64,000 nucleotides of DNA from Artemisia argyi. Its lineage: Eukaryota; Streptophyta; Magnoliopsida; Asterales; Asteraceae. Every line of letters begins with the position of its first letter. Position 1 is the stretch's first letter. Under the pieces are notes generated by a model. That model did not search any database and was not told the origin of the DNA. It saw only the letters and a list, made by a program, of their open reading frames with translations. A program made the position numbers and the translations under genes. Of the stretch, positions 11,002-21,739 are shown one piece after another. The stretch is taken from positions 103,415,272-103,479,271 of the forward strand of contig CM060697.1 of the NCBI GenBank assembly GCA_030686995.1, read 5' to 3'.

Positions 11002-11089
<88 letters not shown>
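11002..11089. repeat. (AT)n microsatellite, about 44 units
   Basis: Uninterrupted AT dinucleotides. The stretch to its right (11090-11350), which ends at the next AT tract, is non-coding and may be a small insertion bracketed by AT repeats. Confidence 0.95.
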
Positions 11090-11092
<3 letters not shown>

Positions 11093-11318
11093 ATCCAATA
11101 AGAACAATAATTAAAATGAGAAGGGTAAGAAATAATTCTAGCCACATATTTTTATATGGGAGGAAAAATATGTGAATATATTAGCTACAATTTTTTGTAG
11201 CTAACTCCTTACAATTTCATGTTATAATTTGTGGGTCCCTGAATTTTCTGGTGGGTCCCTGAATCATTTTAGTGGGTCTTGAATCATTTCTTGTGTAATT
11301 TTGGTGAGGATTGTAGCC

Positions 11319-11347
11319 ATCTTGGCTACAATAATTGTAGCCAAGAT
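11319..11347. repeat. Perfect 13-bp hairpin
   Basis: ATCTTGGCTACAA and its exact inverse TTGTAGCCAAGAT are separated by TAA. The hairpin sits directly before the third AT tract. Confidence 0.85.
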
Positions 11348-11348
11348 T

Positions 11349-11350
<2 letters not shown>

Positions 11351-11427
<77 letters not shown>
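11351..11427. repeat. (AT)n microsatellite, about 38 units
   Basis: Uninterrupted AT dinucleotides. 11428-11672 beyond it is AT-rich with nothing recognisable. Confidence 0.95.
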
Positions 11428-11429
<2 letters not shown>

Positions 11430-11672
11430 CCCTTTCTTTTGTAATTCTTGTAAATGCTTTGTGTAAATATAAGATTAAAAGTATATTTGGAGATGTAAAT
11501 GATTTGTAAAATGTTTTAAATATGGAAACTTGTAAGTGAGTAATTGTTTTTTAAAAACGAAATGAAAATAAATTAAACACGGAATTAAAATACATAACAC
11601 ATGGAATTGAAATACATTAAACAACGTACGATTAACCTACGATTAAAATAAACTACAAATCAAGAAAATTAT

Positions 11673-11897
11673 TCAGTCTGTGCCATAGCCCTCGTCACTC
11701 GAATCGTCGTTACTCGAATCGTCCTCACTCGATGGCACACGGTTTAATCCCATTTTCCATCGCCATTCTGCTCGACGGTTTCTTCGACCCTCTTTAGCTT
11801 TTGCATACGTCTCACGAGCACTTGCCTGACGTTGTTCCTCTGCTTGAACCTCTAACAACATTTGCATATCTTGCTCGAAGAATTCTTCATCAGCCAA
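11673..11897 (-). CDS. Small ORF with charged helix and acidic tail, unknown
   Basis: 74 codons from MADEEFFEQDMQML to a stop, continuing open upstream of the Met. The N-terminal half is Glu/Gln-rich and likely helical. A basic patch (EGRRNRRAEWRWKMG) follows, then a Ser/Asp/Glu tail (SSEDDSSNDDSSDEGYG). It has real compositional structure but I do not recognise it. It abuts the broken chromovirus LTR and may be the last exon of a degraded transposon or host gene. Confidence 0.25.
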   Translation of the reverse strand: MADEEFFEQDMQMLLEVQAEEQRQASARETYAKAKEGRRNRRAEWRWKMGLNRVPSSEDDSSNDDSSDEGYGTD

Positions 11898-11924
11898 CCC
11901 AAAGGTATTGTGTTGGTTTTGTGG

Positions 11925-12513
11925 TGGATTAGGAGCTTGAGGTGCTTTGGTTAAGGTTTTACTAGTTTTATTTTAGTTTAGACCTAGTTTTGTCTAGTGA
12001 GAGATTAAGGTCTAGCCTATGGTTTAGTGCCTAGATTAGAGTCCTATGAGTGTTTAGTGACTAAGATTAAGTCCTAGAAGGCTTATACTAAGTGGTGGTA
12101 GCTTGTGTTAAAGATTTGGAAAGGTTTAACCTAGTTTTGGGACTTGTAAGACCTAGTTAGGGTTTTGTGCTTAAAGGACTTGTACCTAAGTTCTAAGGAG
12201 TTGTAATATGGTCTAGGGAGTCTAAGATATCCTAAAGTTGCTATTATAACTTATACCTAAGCCTTGAATACTTTCAAACTAGTTTAGATAAGCAATTAGG
12301 GTTCTATAGATAACCGTAAGCACATAGGGTTCAATTAGGGTTTGATTAGGATTTCTGATAGATATAGTATACTAGAGTCATAGATTACTTAGCGTATTAG
12401 TGTTTATAACCTAGACTTGACATACCGGGATGTTTACAGGAGGTAAACATATTGGTGTTGAGCATAGGCGGATACATGAGCAGGTCTAAGAGTCATATAA
12501 GCAATAGAGATGT
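11925..12513 (-). mobile_element. Chromovirus 3' LTR remnant, left part
   Basis: Aligns by eye with about 52900-53440 (shared words such as AGTGCCTAGATTAG, GTCCTATGAGTG and AAGTGGTGGTAGCTT). It stops at the Copia insertion and resumes after it at 31285-31418 and 46992-46995. The left limit, about 11925, is where similarity fades. It is the 3' LTR of the minus-strand gypsy element whose integrase starts at 47793. Confidence 0.65.
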
Positions 12514-13387
12514 TGTTGGTCCCTTTTACTTGGTTATCAATAACTAAAAAGCTAATGTAACTAAGTTATATGACTTTTAACACATATGTATATAATGATT
12601 AACAAGAAAGTAACGTAAAGATAAGAGACAATATTTTTCAACTTTTAATTCTTTATTAGAAGTTAATCAAAAAGAATCGTACCCAAGTGTTTGCGGAATA
12701 ACACTTGGGAATTGAAATGACAAGTGTGGTATTGACTCCTCTCTAAACTCAAAACAATGTTTGAGTGACAACTGAGGTCCCATTGAGCTATCTCAGGGGC
12801 TATGTTGTTCTTTGGAGGAGTAAAAGTGGTTTGTGAATGCTTTGCATTAATTGCACAAACTTGTCAACTTTTACTCCTCACTTATGTTGCCTTTTTATAC
12901 ACAAATATGAACAACTCTATTATACAATGGACCTAAGCGTTCCTTAATAAAATCTTGATAGATTTTATTCTCTGGCAAGGGAAACTTCTTTGGGTTAAGT
13001 CCAAAAGGTGCTTTCTGATGACAGACTGGATTTAACCATTTGGGGAAAGTTTGACCTTAAAGTGATAAAGTACTTTAGTGAAGCAGTTCAAACTTTCCCG
13101 CCCACTCCCGCCAAATCTTCAGTCTTCAAGTCATCAGTCTTCAGTACCATGATTGTTGTTGAGGAGTCTTGGGGTTCAGTGAGTTATTGTCATTCTCACT
13201 GAACCCATCACCTTCTTCTTGGCTTAGATCTCACTCACTAAATGGAGAACCTTTCTTCTTAGGCTCGGTCTAAGCATCCTGAAGATGACTCACTGAGTTA
13301 CTGTTAACTCAGTGACTTGTTTACACTTAGGTGATTTTACGTTCAAATCCTTGTTAGAAGAAGATTGGGGAATTCAGTGACCCAACA
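12514..13387 (-). repeat. Copia 3' LTR
   Basis: 874 bp, plus-strand ends TGTTGG and CCAACA. It is closely similar to 30391-31279, with a 15-bp deletion near 13240 relative to that copy and scattered substitutions. It carries a minus-strand TATA-like GTATAAAAAGG near 12891-12900. Confidence 0.92.
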
Positions 13388-13402
13388 ATCTCCCCCTATT
13401 TG
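13388..13402 (-). other. Copia polypurine tract
   Basis: On the minus strand ATAGGGGGAGAT lies directly before the 3' LTR start, where plus-strand DNA synthesis is primed. Confidence 0.8.
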
Positions 13403-13583
13403 AACATACAAATAGCCTAAGTGTTTCTTGATTCAGTATGAGTTTGCAGGGGTCTTCATCTCTTACTGAATGTTGATGTAATTATAAGTAGGACACATAA
13501 TTTAAACAAAACATCAAAGTTTATTAATAGTTATTACAAGTCCTACAAATTACAAAAATAAAAAAGATTGTTGTTGTTGCAGA

Positions 13584-16500
13584 TTAGATGTTCAGTTGAT
13601 AGCCAAGTGCATCAAGTTTAGCCTTCTTTGATCCCAGGAGGTGTCTCTCAGGGTGCTCTTCAATCATAGCTTTAAGGTCCTGACAGAACCTTACATTTTC
13701 AGCACACCTAACATGAGAGGCCAACATTAGGTACATCAGCATCGCCTTAATCCCTGCCCTGTCCATGTCTGACCATCTTTGGAATGCAGGGTTTCCATAC
13801 TCATCAGTAAAGCATAGACCTCTTTCAGGGACTTCGAACACCACATTGTTCATGAAGACGATACCTTCAGGAAGGGACATGTCACAATCCAATCCTGGGA
13901 CCTTGATTTTAGGCTCTAGTTCAACTTGCTTCCTTTTTCTTTTGGAGACCTTTGGTGGAGCAGTCTCTGTTGTTGAAGCAGGAAGAAGGGAGGGAATGTT
14001 TAGAGCTTCAGGCATTGCTTTCAGTCTTTTCCTTCAGTGACTTGAGAAGGTTAGGTACCACCACATTGTTCTTCTTTGCAATGATGGGACGAAGCTCATC
14101 AAGTTCAGTGATCCCAAAGTCAGCAAACCTGAATGGTTTGTGAATGCCCATCACTCTTTTATCTGGTCCCCTGAAGACAGTGACCACTGCAGGATTGGTG
14201 TTGCGATGAATTTGAATGTCAGTGATGGTTTCATGTTTCAGCCTCTCTTTCATCACCCAAGTATACCTTTCAATCATGGTCTTTCTTATGTGAGCGTCCT
14301 TCCTGAGCTTCGCTTCCCTTTCCCTTTTTAGAGCACTTAATTCTTCCTCCTGAGCCTTTTTAAAGGCTGCACTGGCTTGCTCAGTGGCAAGAGCCTCAGT
14401 ATCCAAACCAATCTTTTCAGCCTCCTCATGAACAACCTGTATAAGATCAGGCTTGCTCATCCTCTCTTCTTCGGCCACCTTTTGTAGTATCTCAATTCTT
14501 TCCATGTGAGCTTGAATTTCGGCATTGGTGAGATGATGAACTACTCCATTGATTTCAAACGGGACTCTGATAGGTTCATCAGGGTCATATCTGACTATGG
14601 TTGAGGCAGGCTTGAGCACAATTTCAGGTTCAGAGGTGGTAGCAATACTTTTTCCTCTGTCCTGCCTGATAGTGGAGGAGACTGGTTCCTCTTGTGGTGG
14701 AACTTCAGTGATTGGAGTCGCTTCAGTGACATGCTCCCCCACAGTGTGAGAGGGCTATCCAGCTTCTTGTTCTTAAGTATTAGGGGCTTCAGTAACATTC
14801 TCCCCCTCAACATTTGCCTGAGCGTCAGTGATGGCAAGTGTTGGAGGTACTGAAGAAGAAGTAGATGTTCCCTTGAAGGCTTGAAAAATTTCTGTCATCA
14901 TAGACTTGATTTCCGCAGTATCCTGTTGAATGGAAGATACTTTGGAGTCAAGTGCAGCCTGAGAATTTTCAAGGGCTGTCATCCTGGATCCCATTGTCCA
15001 TGCCAGAGAAGTGGACTTTTGGGATTGAGCTGCCACTGATTCTTCCAATGTTGTGAAGGAAGATTTGAGAGACTCCACTACTGAGCTGAGATTCTGAACA
15101 TTAGATCCCTTTAGCAAGCCAAGTAACTCAGTGAGGGTCACTGAGTTTACCTGATAAGTCTCAAATGCCTGAAGAAGCTTCCTGGTTAGCTCAGGATCAT
15201 CTTTGACTGATTTTTGAGTAGGTGGTAATGGACTGCTTGCTCAGTGTGCATGTTAAACACTTCATCAGTGACCTCCCTGTACAAAATGTTGGTTATCTTC
15301 TTGATGAATTTGGTGAAAACTTTCTCAGTGAGAGGAGCTTGATCATCTTCTGAGGACTCTAATGTAGAGTTGGTTTCAGCAGCCTCAGTGTCAGAGGGTT
15401 GAGGAGACTAAGGAATTGGTTCAGGGACTATCTCCTCAACCACCATATCATCTCCAGCTTCAAAAATTTCCTCATCACTGTGAAATTCATCATCAGAGAA
15501 CAGGGTGGCCTGAGCATCAGCCAGTGAGTTAATTTGCAACAAAAGGTTATCCAGCTCCTTTCATAAGAAGACTTGCCTTCATTTTGGCCAGGTCATGACC
15601 TCTCAAATCCAGCAGACTGGGTTTTATCTGCCTGGTCCTCAAGGTCAGTTCCCAAGTTATGCGCACCTCCGGGGGTGGTTATGGGTTCCATATCAGTGGG
15701 TGGCCTTTGTCCCTCTGAATCTTTGTCCCCCGTGACCTCTTCAGACACTGATGGGTGTTTTTCAATGTAATCCTGAGGAGTCGTGAATGTTGTATCCCTA
15801 TCAGCAGGTTGTATGTTTCCCTCTGAGTCTTTGGGATGAGTTTTTGTGCCATCAGACAAAAGCTTTGATTTGCGAATGTCCTCATCAGGTACCTGAGTGG
15901 TTTTGCCCTCCTTTCCAACAGGCTTGTTCTGGCCTGTCGAAGGTTTAGGGGCGAGAACTCCCTGTTGCTTGGGTTGTGATTTACCCGAGCCTTTGGCAGG
16001 ATGTGAGTGTTTGTGGGTCCCCTTCTCAATTGAGTAGTGCTTCCCCACCAAGGATATAGGACCCCTTTCTCCCTGAGACCCTGGTTGTGATATCCCAGAG
16101 CCTTTAGCAGGATGTGGAGGTTTGGTTGGTTCCAACTTCACTGAATTGTTTATGTCAGCAGAGCCTTTGGGAACGGGTTTGCCCGAGGACACTGAGTATG
16201 ATGTCTCAGTGCCCTCCGTTGGCCTTTGATTTGGGGCCAAAGATTGGCTTATGATCCTGAGGGTGTCAGCAGTCAGGGTCTGTTGTTGTTGCCCCCTTTT
16301 GTCAGGCTTAGGGGCAGAGGTCTAAGTGGCGAGTGACTTGGGTTGAGTCACCTTCCTGGACCCCTGTCCCTTCTTCCTCTTCACCTTTTTGGTGGGAGAG
16401 GGAACTGGTGAAATTTTGTTGTCACCCTGGATAGCAGTAAGCATATACGTTGTCAGGGTGACAGGTGTAACCTCAAGAGGGTCACGAGAGTAATTAGCCT

Positions 16501-17270
16501 TGTGTAAGACATCAGGCTCAAAGCCTACAGCATCAGGCTTAGCATACTCAGACCTAAGCAAGTCTAGTAGGGTGCAGGAAATGAACCTAGGGTATGACAT
16601 GAGTTTTTTCCTAGACTTCCCCCTAACTTTGCTATGAGGTCCCTGAAGATTATTTCTCTAAGGTCTATCTTTTTACCCTCTATGAGACAGTACACTATCA
16701 TTGCTTGAGTAGTGTTCAATTGCTCAGTGGAGGATTTATTTCCCAGAGGACCTGAATGAGAAAGGTCATCAGAATCCTCCAGGGGGCTGGAAACCAGGTT
16801 TTGATGATAGGAGCTTTGGACAGGAAGGCCCCTGGTGTCACCTCAGGGTGATTTTTGTCATAGGGCCCAAGTTCCAGTAAAACTTCCTTCACATCTTTCT
16901 CAGTGGGTTGGGCAATGAAGGTCTCAATGTAGTCAAGGCCAGTGGCTTTGACAAAGGTTTTGTAATCAAGGGTTAGGAACTTAGTTCCATTCTTCACTGA
17001 GAACCTTATTTTGGCCTTCTTTGGCGCATCAGGGTTTTCAACCACCGCTGTGCACCAAAATTCCCTCAAGTAGTCATGATAGATGACTGAGGGGGTCTTT
17101 GTCAATGTGGTGGTGAGAAAACAGTTTTAAAGGAACTTCACCACATCCCTGTATTCAGGGAACCCTTCAGGGTAGGCAAAGTTCCCCACCACATTGTTTT
17201 TGGTGAGGTCTACACTTTCCATTTGGAAATCCACATTGGGTGCGTATTTAATGACCTTAGAAGAAGCCAT
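13584..17270 (-). pseudogene. Long accessory (env-position) ORF downstream of Copia pol
   Basis: A broken ORF of roughly 1,150-1,200 codons read leftward from ATG at 17270 (ACAAATGGCTTC). N-terminal part: globular, with TPSVIYHDYLREFWCTAVVE and FVKATGLDYIETFIAQP. Middle: Lys-rich, then a long Gly/Ser/Pro/Asp-rich low-complexity stretch (about 16240-15593). Then a coiled-coil-like segment (15141-14773) and a Glu/Lys-rich helix (14742-14008). C-terminus: basic KVSKRKRKQVELEP, then a conserved LPEGIVFMNN and FTDEYGNPAFQRW module. Several frameshifts and stops (for example TAA at 17127-17129 and a shift near 16715) break it. The position matches env-like ORFs of Sireviruses, but I see no signal peptide or membrane segment, so env is a positional label only. 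I recall similar proteins in Asteraceae genomes (not checked). Confidence 0.75.
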
Positions 17271-17415
17271 TTGTGTTTGTGAAAGGTCTGGTTTTGAGAA
17301 AAAGTTGGTATCAAAGAAGAAACACACGCAGTTTAATCAAACAAATTTTTGAAAACAATTTTGCAAGAGTTTTGATAAGTTTTTAAAAGCGTGTGTGTTT
17401 TTTCTTTGTGGGGGG

Positions 17416-17424
17416 TATTTATAG
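17416..17424 (-). promoter_or_regulatory. Internal TATA box before the accessory ORF
   Basis: The minus strand reads CCCTATAAATACCCCCC, a textbook plant TATA box, 146 nt before the accessory-ORF ATG. It is preceded by about 480 bp of non-coding DNA after the RNase H stop. It implies separate transcription of the accessory ORF. Confidence 0.6.
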
Positions 17425-17427
17425 GGA

Positions 17428-17906
17428 ATGGATTAGGGTAGTGATGTTGCGGATATCAAAGGGTTTTTTGCTATTAAACCAAAATGGTATAATAATATGT
17501 GTTTGATATCTGCATTTATTATCATGATTCCCATTACCCTAATTTCTCTCACATGATGGGGTGAACAGTTGTGTGGCTCTGTAAATAATGCACTTTTGCA
17601 GAGTGATATCATCATAACTATTTGTTGTGAGAGAGCAATTAATGCTCAGTGGTGTTTGGTGAGAGAGATGTGGGGGCCCAAGAAGTGGATGCCAGTTATG
17701 TAAGCGACATATATTCCTATATTTAATAGGAATCAGTTACCTACCTGGGACATTTACTAACTAAGTACTTAGAGCATTTAGTTTGGGTATTCAATGCCTT
17801 TGACATCTTGAGCCCCCTGAATAATTTATCATTCAGGAATGGTTTTGTTCAGGAAGGGTGTGATCAGGGACTTAGAGAATTTACATCAAGTTGGAACACC
17901 TTTTGA
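17428..17906 (-). other. Non-coding spacer between Copia pol and accessory ORF
   Basis: No open frame continues from RNase H. AT-rich DNA with CTCTCTCACA-type words. It is the natural place for an internal promoter. Confidence 0.5.
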
Positions 17907-19337
17907 TCAGTTGCCTGATTCTATGTCCAACATGCCCAATTCAGCTTTCAATCTTGTGAAAGTGGGTTCATCCAAGGGTTTTGTGAAGATATCAACTAGC
18001 TGATACTCAGTGGGAATGAAATGTAATTCAATTTCTCCATTCATGATGTGGTCCCTGATGAAATGGTATCTGATGTCAATGTGTTTGGTTCTTTGATGAA
18101 GTACTCGATTATTTGAGATGGCTATGGCACTTGTATTATCACAAAAGATAGGTACCATCTTATACTGAATGCCATAGTCACTCAGTTGGCTCTTCATCCA
18201 TTGTACATTTGCACAACATCCTGCAGCAGCCATATATTCAGCTTCAGCTGAGGACATGGCCATTGATTGTTGTTTCTTTGTACTCCAACACACAAGTTTA
18301 CCACCAAGGAATTGACAGGATCCTGAGGTACTTTTTCTGTCCATATTGCATCATGCATAGTCAGAGTCAGTGTACCCTTTGAGATCAAATCCTGAACATT
18401 TTGGGTAATACAAACCAAGGTTTGATGTACCCTTCAGGTACCTGAAGATTCTCTTGACAACAGTGAGATGAGATTCTTTTGGATCAGCCTGATATCTTGC
18501 ACACAGACAGACTAAGAATTGGATATCAGGTCTAGATGCAAGTAAGTACATCAGGGAGCCTATCATTCCCCTGTATTGGGTTTGGTTCACTGAGTTGCCA
18601 GTGAGGTCAGGGCCAAGGTTGTTTGGAGGAACCATAGGAGTCTTCATTGAAGAGCAATCAGTGAGGTCATACTTCTTCAGTAGGTTCCTCAGGTATTTTT
18701 CTTGGCAAATGGATATTCCTTTTTCAGTTTGTTTGATTTGGAGTCCAAGAAAGTATGTGAGTTCACCCATCATGCTCATTTCAAACTTTGTGGTCATCAG
18801 TTTTTCAAACTGTTTGCAAAGTTTGTAACTTGTTGAGCCAAAGATGATGTCATCAACATACACTTGAACCGGGATGACATCACTTTTTGTTATGTAGATG
18901 AACAGTGTGTTGTCAATCTTTCCTCTAACAAACTTGTTTTGGATCAGGAAGGCTGAAAGAGTTTCATACCATGCCCTGGGAGCTTGTTTCAGTCCATAAA
19001 GGGCCTTGTTAAGCTTGTAGACATGGTTGGGATATTCACTACTTTCAATGCCAGGAGGTTGTTGCACATAGACATCTTCTTTGATGTTACTATTTAGGAA
19101 TGCACTTTTGGCATCCATTTGGTAAACTTTAAAGTTCATGTAGGTTGCATAGGCAAGGAAGATCCTGATGGCTTCCATTCTAGCAACAGGTGCAAAGGTT
19201 TCCTCATAGTCTATACCTTCCTGTTGATTATATCCTTTGGCAACTAGTCTTGCTTTGTTTTTGATGACTGTGCCATTCTCATCAGTCTTGTTTTTAAAGA
19301 CCCATTTCATACCAATGATTAAAACACCCTGGGGGCA
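17907..19337 (-). pseudogene. Copia reverse transcriptase and RNase H
   Basis: From the insertion junction at 19337 the frame reads [13 protein letters not shown], the RVT_2 domain with [19 protein letters not shown], the catalytic [16 protein letters not shown] and a TDSDYA end. A TGA near 18346 interrupts the otherwise continuous passage into RNase H (DRKSTSGSCQFLGG, SSAEAEYMA, TKHIDIRYHFIRD, DIFTKPL), which ends at 17907. The first RT residues lie on the far side of the nested element (25618 onward). The catalytic Asp pair is kept, but the insertion and stop make this copy dead. Confidence 0.93.
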
Positions 19338-19543
19338 TGATGGGGCGAAAAATGAACCGTTTTTAGGGGGTCATTTAAGCCCGAAATTGAATTTATTTGA
19401 TCAAATATTGCCCTAAATCGTTCCTTTTGTGATTTTAGGTACTTTTGGAGTGAATTCTGGAAAAGGAAGCATTTTGGACGTTTTTGGAGCATTAAAGTGA
19501 AGAAAATGGCAAAGTCTTAATTTTCCTTGCTGGGAACAGTACT

Positions 19544-19759
19544 TGACAGCGTCAAGAGCATTTTGATGACGGCGTCAAGAGCAAAAGTGGTGACGGTCCA
19601 GTAGAAATGTAACGGCGTCAAAGCATGGCCGTCAAGAGTAAAAGTGGTGACGGCCCAGAACAACATTACACATGATGGCGTCAGATCTGGATCTAGGCAA
19701 TCCGATTTTATTTGGGGCGGCGGGTTGACGGCGTCAGAAGTTTCTTCTTGACGCCGTCA
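19544..19759 (+). promoter_or_regulatory. Cluster of TGACG/CGTCA half-sites in the LTR
   Basis: About ten half-sites in 216 bp, several paired as TGACGGCGTCA or TGACGCCGTCA (for example 19567-19577, 19726-19736, 19749-19759). They end about 12 bp before the TATA box. TGACG is the core of sites bound by TGA-class bZIP factors (as-1 type elements). The right LTR keeps the same layout at about 24412-24628 with a few sites mutated. Confidence 0.6.
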
Positions 19760-19771
19760 CCTTAGGAAATC

Positions 19772-19779
19772 TATATATA
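19772..19779 (+). promoter_or_regulatory. LTR TATA box of the pol-less element
   Basis: TATATATA in CTATATATAGTC directly follows the bZIP-type cluster. It predicts RNA starting near 19805. The right LTR has the same box near 24640. Confidence 0.6.
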
Positions 19780-20755
19780 GTCTTTGTAATTTTCATTCAT
19801 AAAGAGAGGACAATTTTAGGGACGAGTTGAATAAACCCTAGCTCAACTTTTACAGTATTTTCAAGGGTTTTCACCCCTTGAAACCTTTCATGTTCAATTA
19901 AGATAAGTATCCTTTCAATTCATTCAATATGTCTATGTGTTGTTTGAATATATCTTACGCTTGTCTTGATTTTAACATGCTAGGCTAGATCTCTTGTGAG
20001 TTTGCTTAGATGTAATGAAACCTAGATGTTGATTATGGGTTGATTGCTTGTTTATAGTTGTAACGGATGAATGATTTCGATGTTAGGCTTAAGAAAACTG
20101 GCAGACTTCCATTATGTGACTTGCTTGAACGTCTTAAGAAACATGAACCAATGCGTACTAAGGTTTTTATGGTTGTATTTAATGCATGAGCGAATTCTAG
20201 TGATCCAATGTTAGGAGCTTCTTGCAGGCTCGACTTAGGAGTGAAGTAGGAGCATATAGAGTTGGGGAAGCACGTACGCCACCCCACGATTGGTATTAAG
20301 GAATATAACCCGTCATCCATGCAACTGTAACAAACTATCAACCTGTAAAAGATATCTAGGGAGTAATGTAATCTAAGTAAACATAATTTTCCCATTTATT
20401 GTTCACACCACTAGTTTAATTAGCTTTATTTTCATTTTTGTTATTTTATTTTGATTGCATCTTAGTTATTGGGTTAGTTGACTAGCAACTAATTCTGCCC
20501 ACTCTTCCAAAACCCGAGATTTTTAATTGCTTTTCATAAAATATAAAAATACAAAAAGAATCATCCCTCACCTCTAGACCTAGTTTTTAGGCTTTCTAAT
20601 CCTAGCGACACTATTCCTGAGTTGAACGATCAATCCCCCGGTACTTGTCACTATACTATACTACAACGATCAGGTACACTGCCTGGTGGGGGTTGTAAGC
20701 TTCTCGAGATCCCTCGAGAGGTAAAGCCTGGTGCAATTCCCACACATCAAGTTTT

Positions 20756-20774
20756 TGGCGCCGCAGCCCGGGGA
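20756..20774 (+). other. Primer binding site, gypsy type
   Basis: TGGCGCCGCAGCCCGGGGA lies 6 bp after the left LTR. It resembles the TGGCGCCGYTGCCGGGGA sites of plant gypsy elements (candidate primer tRNA-Asp; not verified). Confidence 0.7.
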
Positions 20775-20905
20775 ATAGTTATTGTCTAGGTTAGAATTTC
20801 TTTTTATTAGGTCTACTTGCTAGATTCCTTTCTAGTAAGACTTTATTTTTATTTTTAGGTTTTGTTTAGTCTATCTTAATTCTTAGTGTCTTTGTTCGTG
20901 TTAGG

Positions 20906-21739
20906 TTGGTCTTTATGGATTTAGAGAATCGCTGTTTAGAAATTAGCAAGAGGCTTATAGCGCATAAAAGAAGAAAGAGAGAAGTTAACACATTTAAGGA
21001 ATTTATTAAGCCTCTCCAAATGAAAATTGAGTTTACAGACTTCGCTCCAACCCCGGATGAATTGAGTTACCATAGATTCCTTTTACAACACCCCTGCCCC
21101 TCAAAATATAGAAAGATACCATGGATTAGGAGGCATAACTTTAGGAACATAAAAATTCCTTGCATGATTGGGTACATGTCTAGAGAGCATACATACATTG
21201 ACTTAAAAGCACCCATGAATATTATGTCTAGGCTCTACTACAACTAGATAATGAATGAAAGGTTAAGCCCTAGAAAAGACCCCTACAACTCTAATAGATT
21301 ATGTAATTTCGTCAGGAGAGTTAAATGGGTACACATTTTTATAGGAAATTTTACTTATCAATGCGACTTTATAATCCTAGAAGATGTTAGAGGCATCATA
21401 GATCCACACCTAGGAGAAATGGTCCTAGGGCAACCTTTTGTTGAGAAGACTAAGATGTATTGTGATCATGAAAAGGGAACAGTTTAGTTTACTGATGGGA
21501 TAGAAAAGATTACTTTTATGATGCTTCACATGAAGGAAGAATTAAAGGGCATCAAGAATTTACAAATCGATGAGATTCGACCTTGTGAGGTTAAGGAAGA
21601 CAGAATTGATGATGATGTTTATTGTGAGAGGAGGCGAACATACTATTTAGGTTGCATGAATCTAGGCCCTGAGTACAAGCGTGATGAGAATTGGGTTAGA
21701 TGTTTTGAGTCAGCACAAAAGTGGGAAAGGAAAACATAA
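20906..21739 (+). pseudogene. Protease-like ORF of the pol-less element
   Basis: One frame of 277 codons is interrupted only by TAG at 21245-21247 and TAG at 21485-21487. It starts MVFMDLENRCLEISKRLI. A retropepsin-like part follows: DLKAPMNIMSRLYYN corresponds to DLGASINLMPYSVW of the Athila-like protease at 31419-46986, and FTYQCDFIILEDVRG with LGEMVLGQPFVEKT corresponds to its flap and C-terminal strands. The catalytic Asp-x-Gly is Asp-Leu-Lys here, so proteolytic activity is doubtful. The C-terminal third is charged and unknown. No RT or integrase follows. Confidence 0.65.

Larger units (their letters stand above)
19338..20749 (+). repeat. 5' LTR of the pol-less element
   Basis: 1412 bp, TGATG to CATCA. 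It carries a dense TGACG/CGTCA cluster and a TATA box. It differs from the right LTR by scattered substitutions only. Confidence 0.93.

Noticed and set aside
10654..11509. Several open frames running through AT microsatellites (also near 62314-62813)
   Set aside because: They consist largely of Ile-Tyr repeats encoded by (AT)n and have no domain.
13584..17270. Calling the Copia accessory ORF an envelope gene
   Set aside because: Position alone suggests it. No signal peptide, membrane anchor or fusion-type segment is visible in the readable parts.
20033..20395. 120-codon minus-strand frame in both LTRs of the pol-less element (also 24901-25263)
   Set aside because: Antisense to the LTR transcript, no recognisable domain, open in both copies simply because the LTRs are close duplicates.
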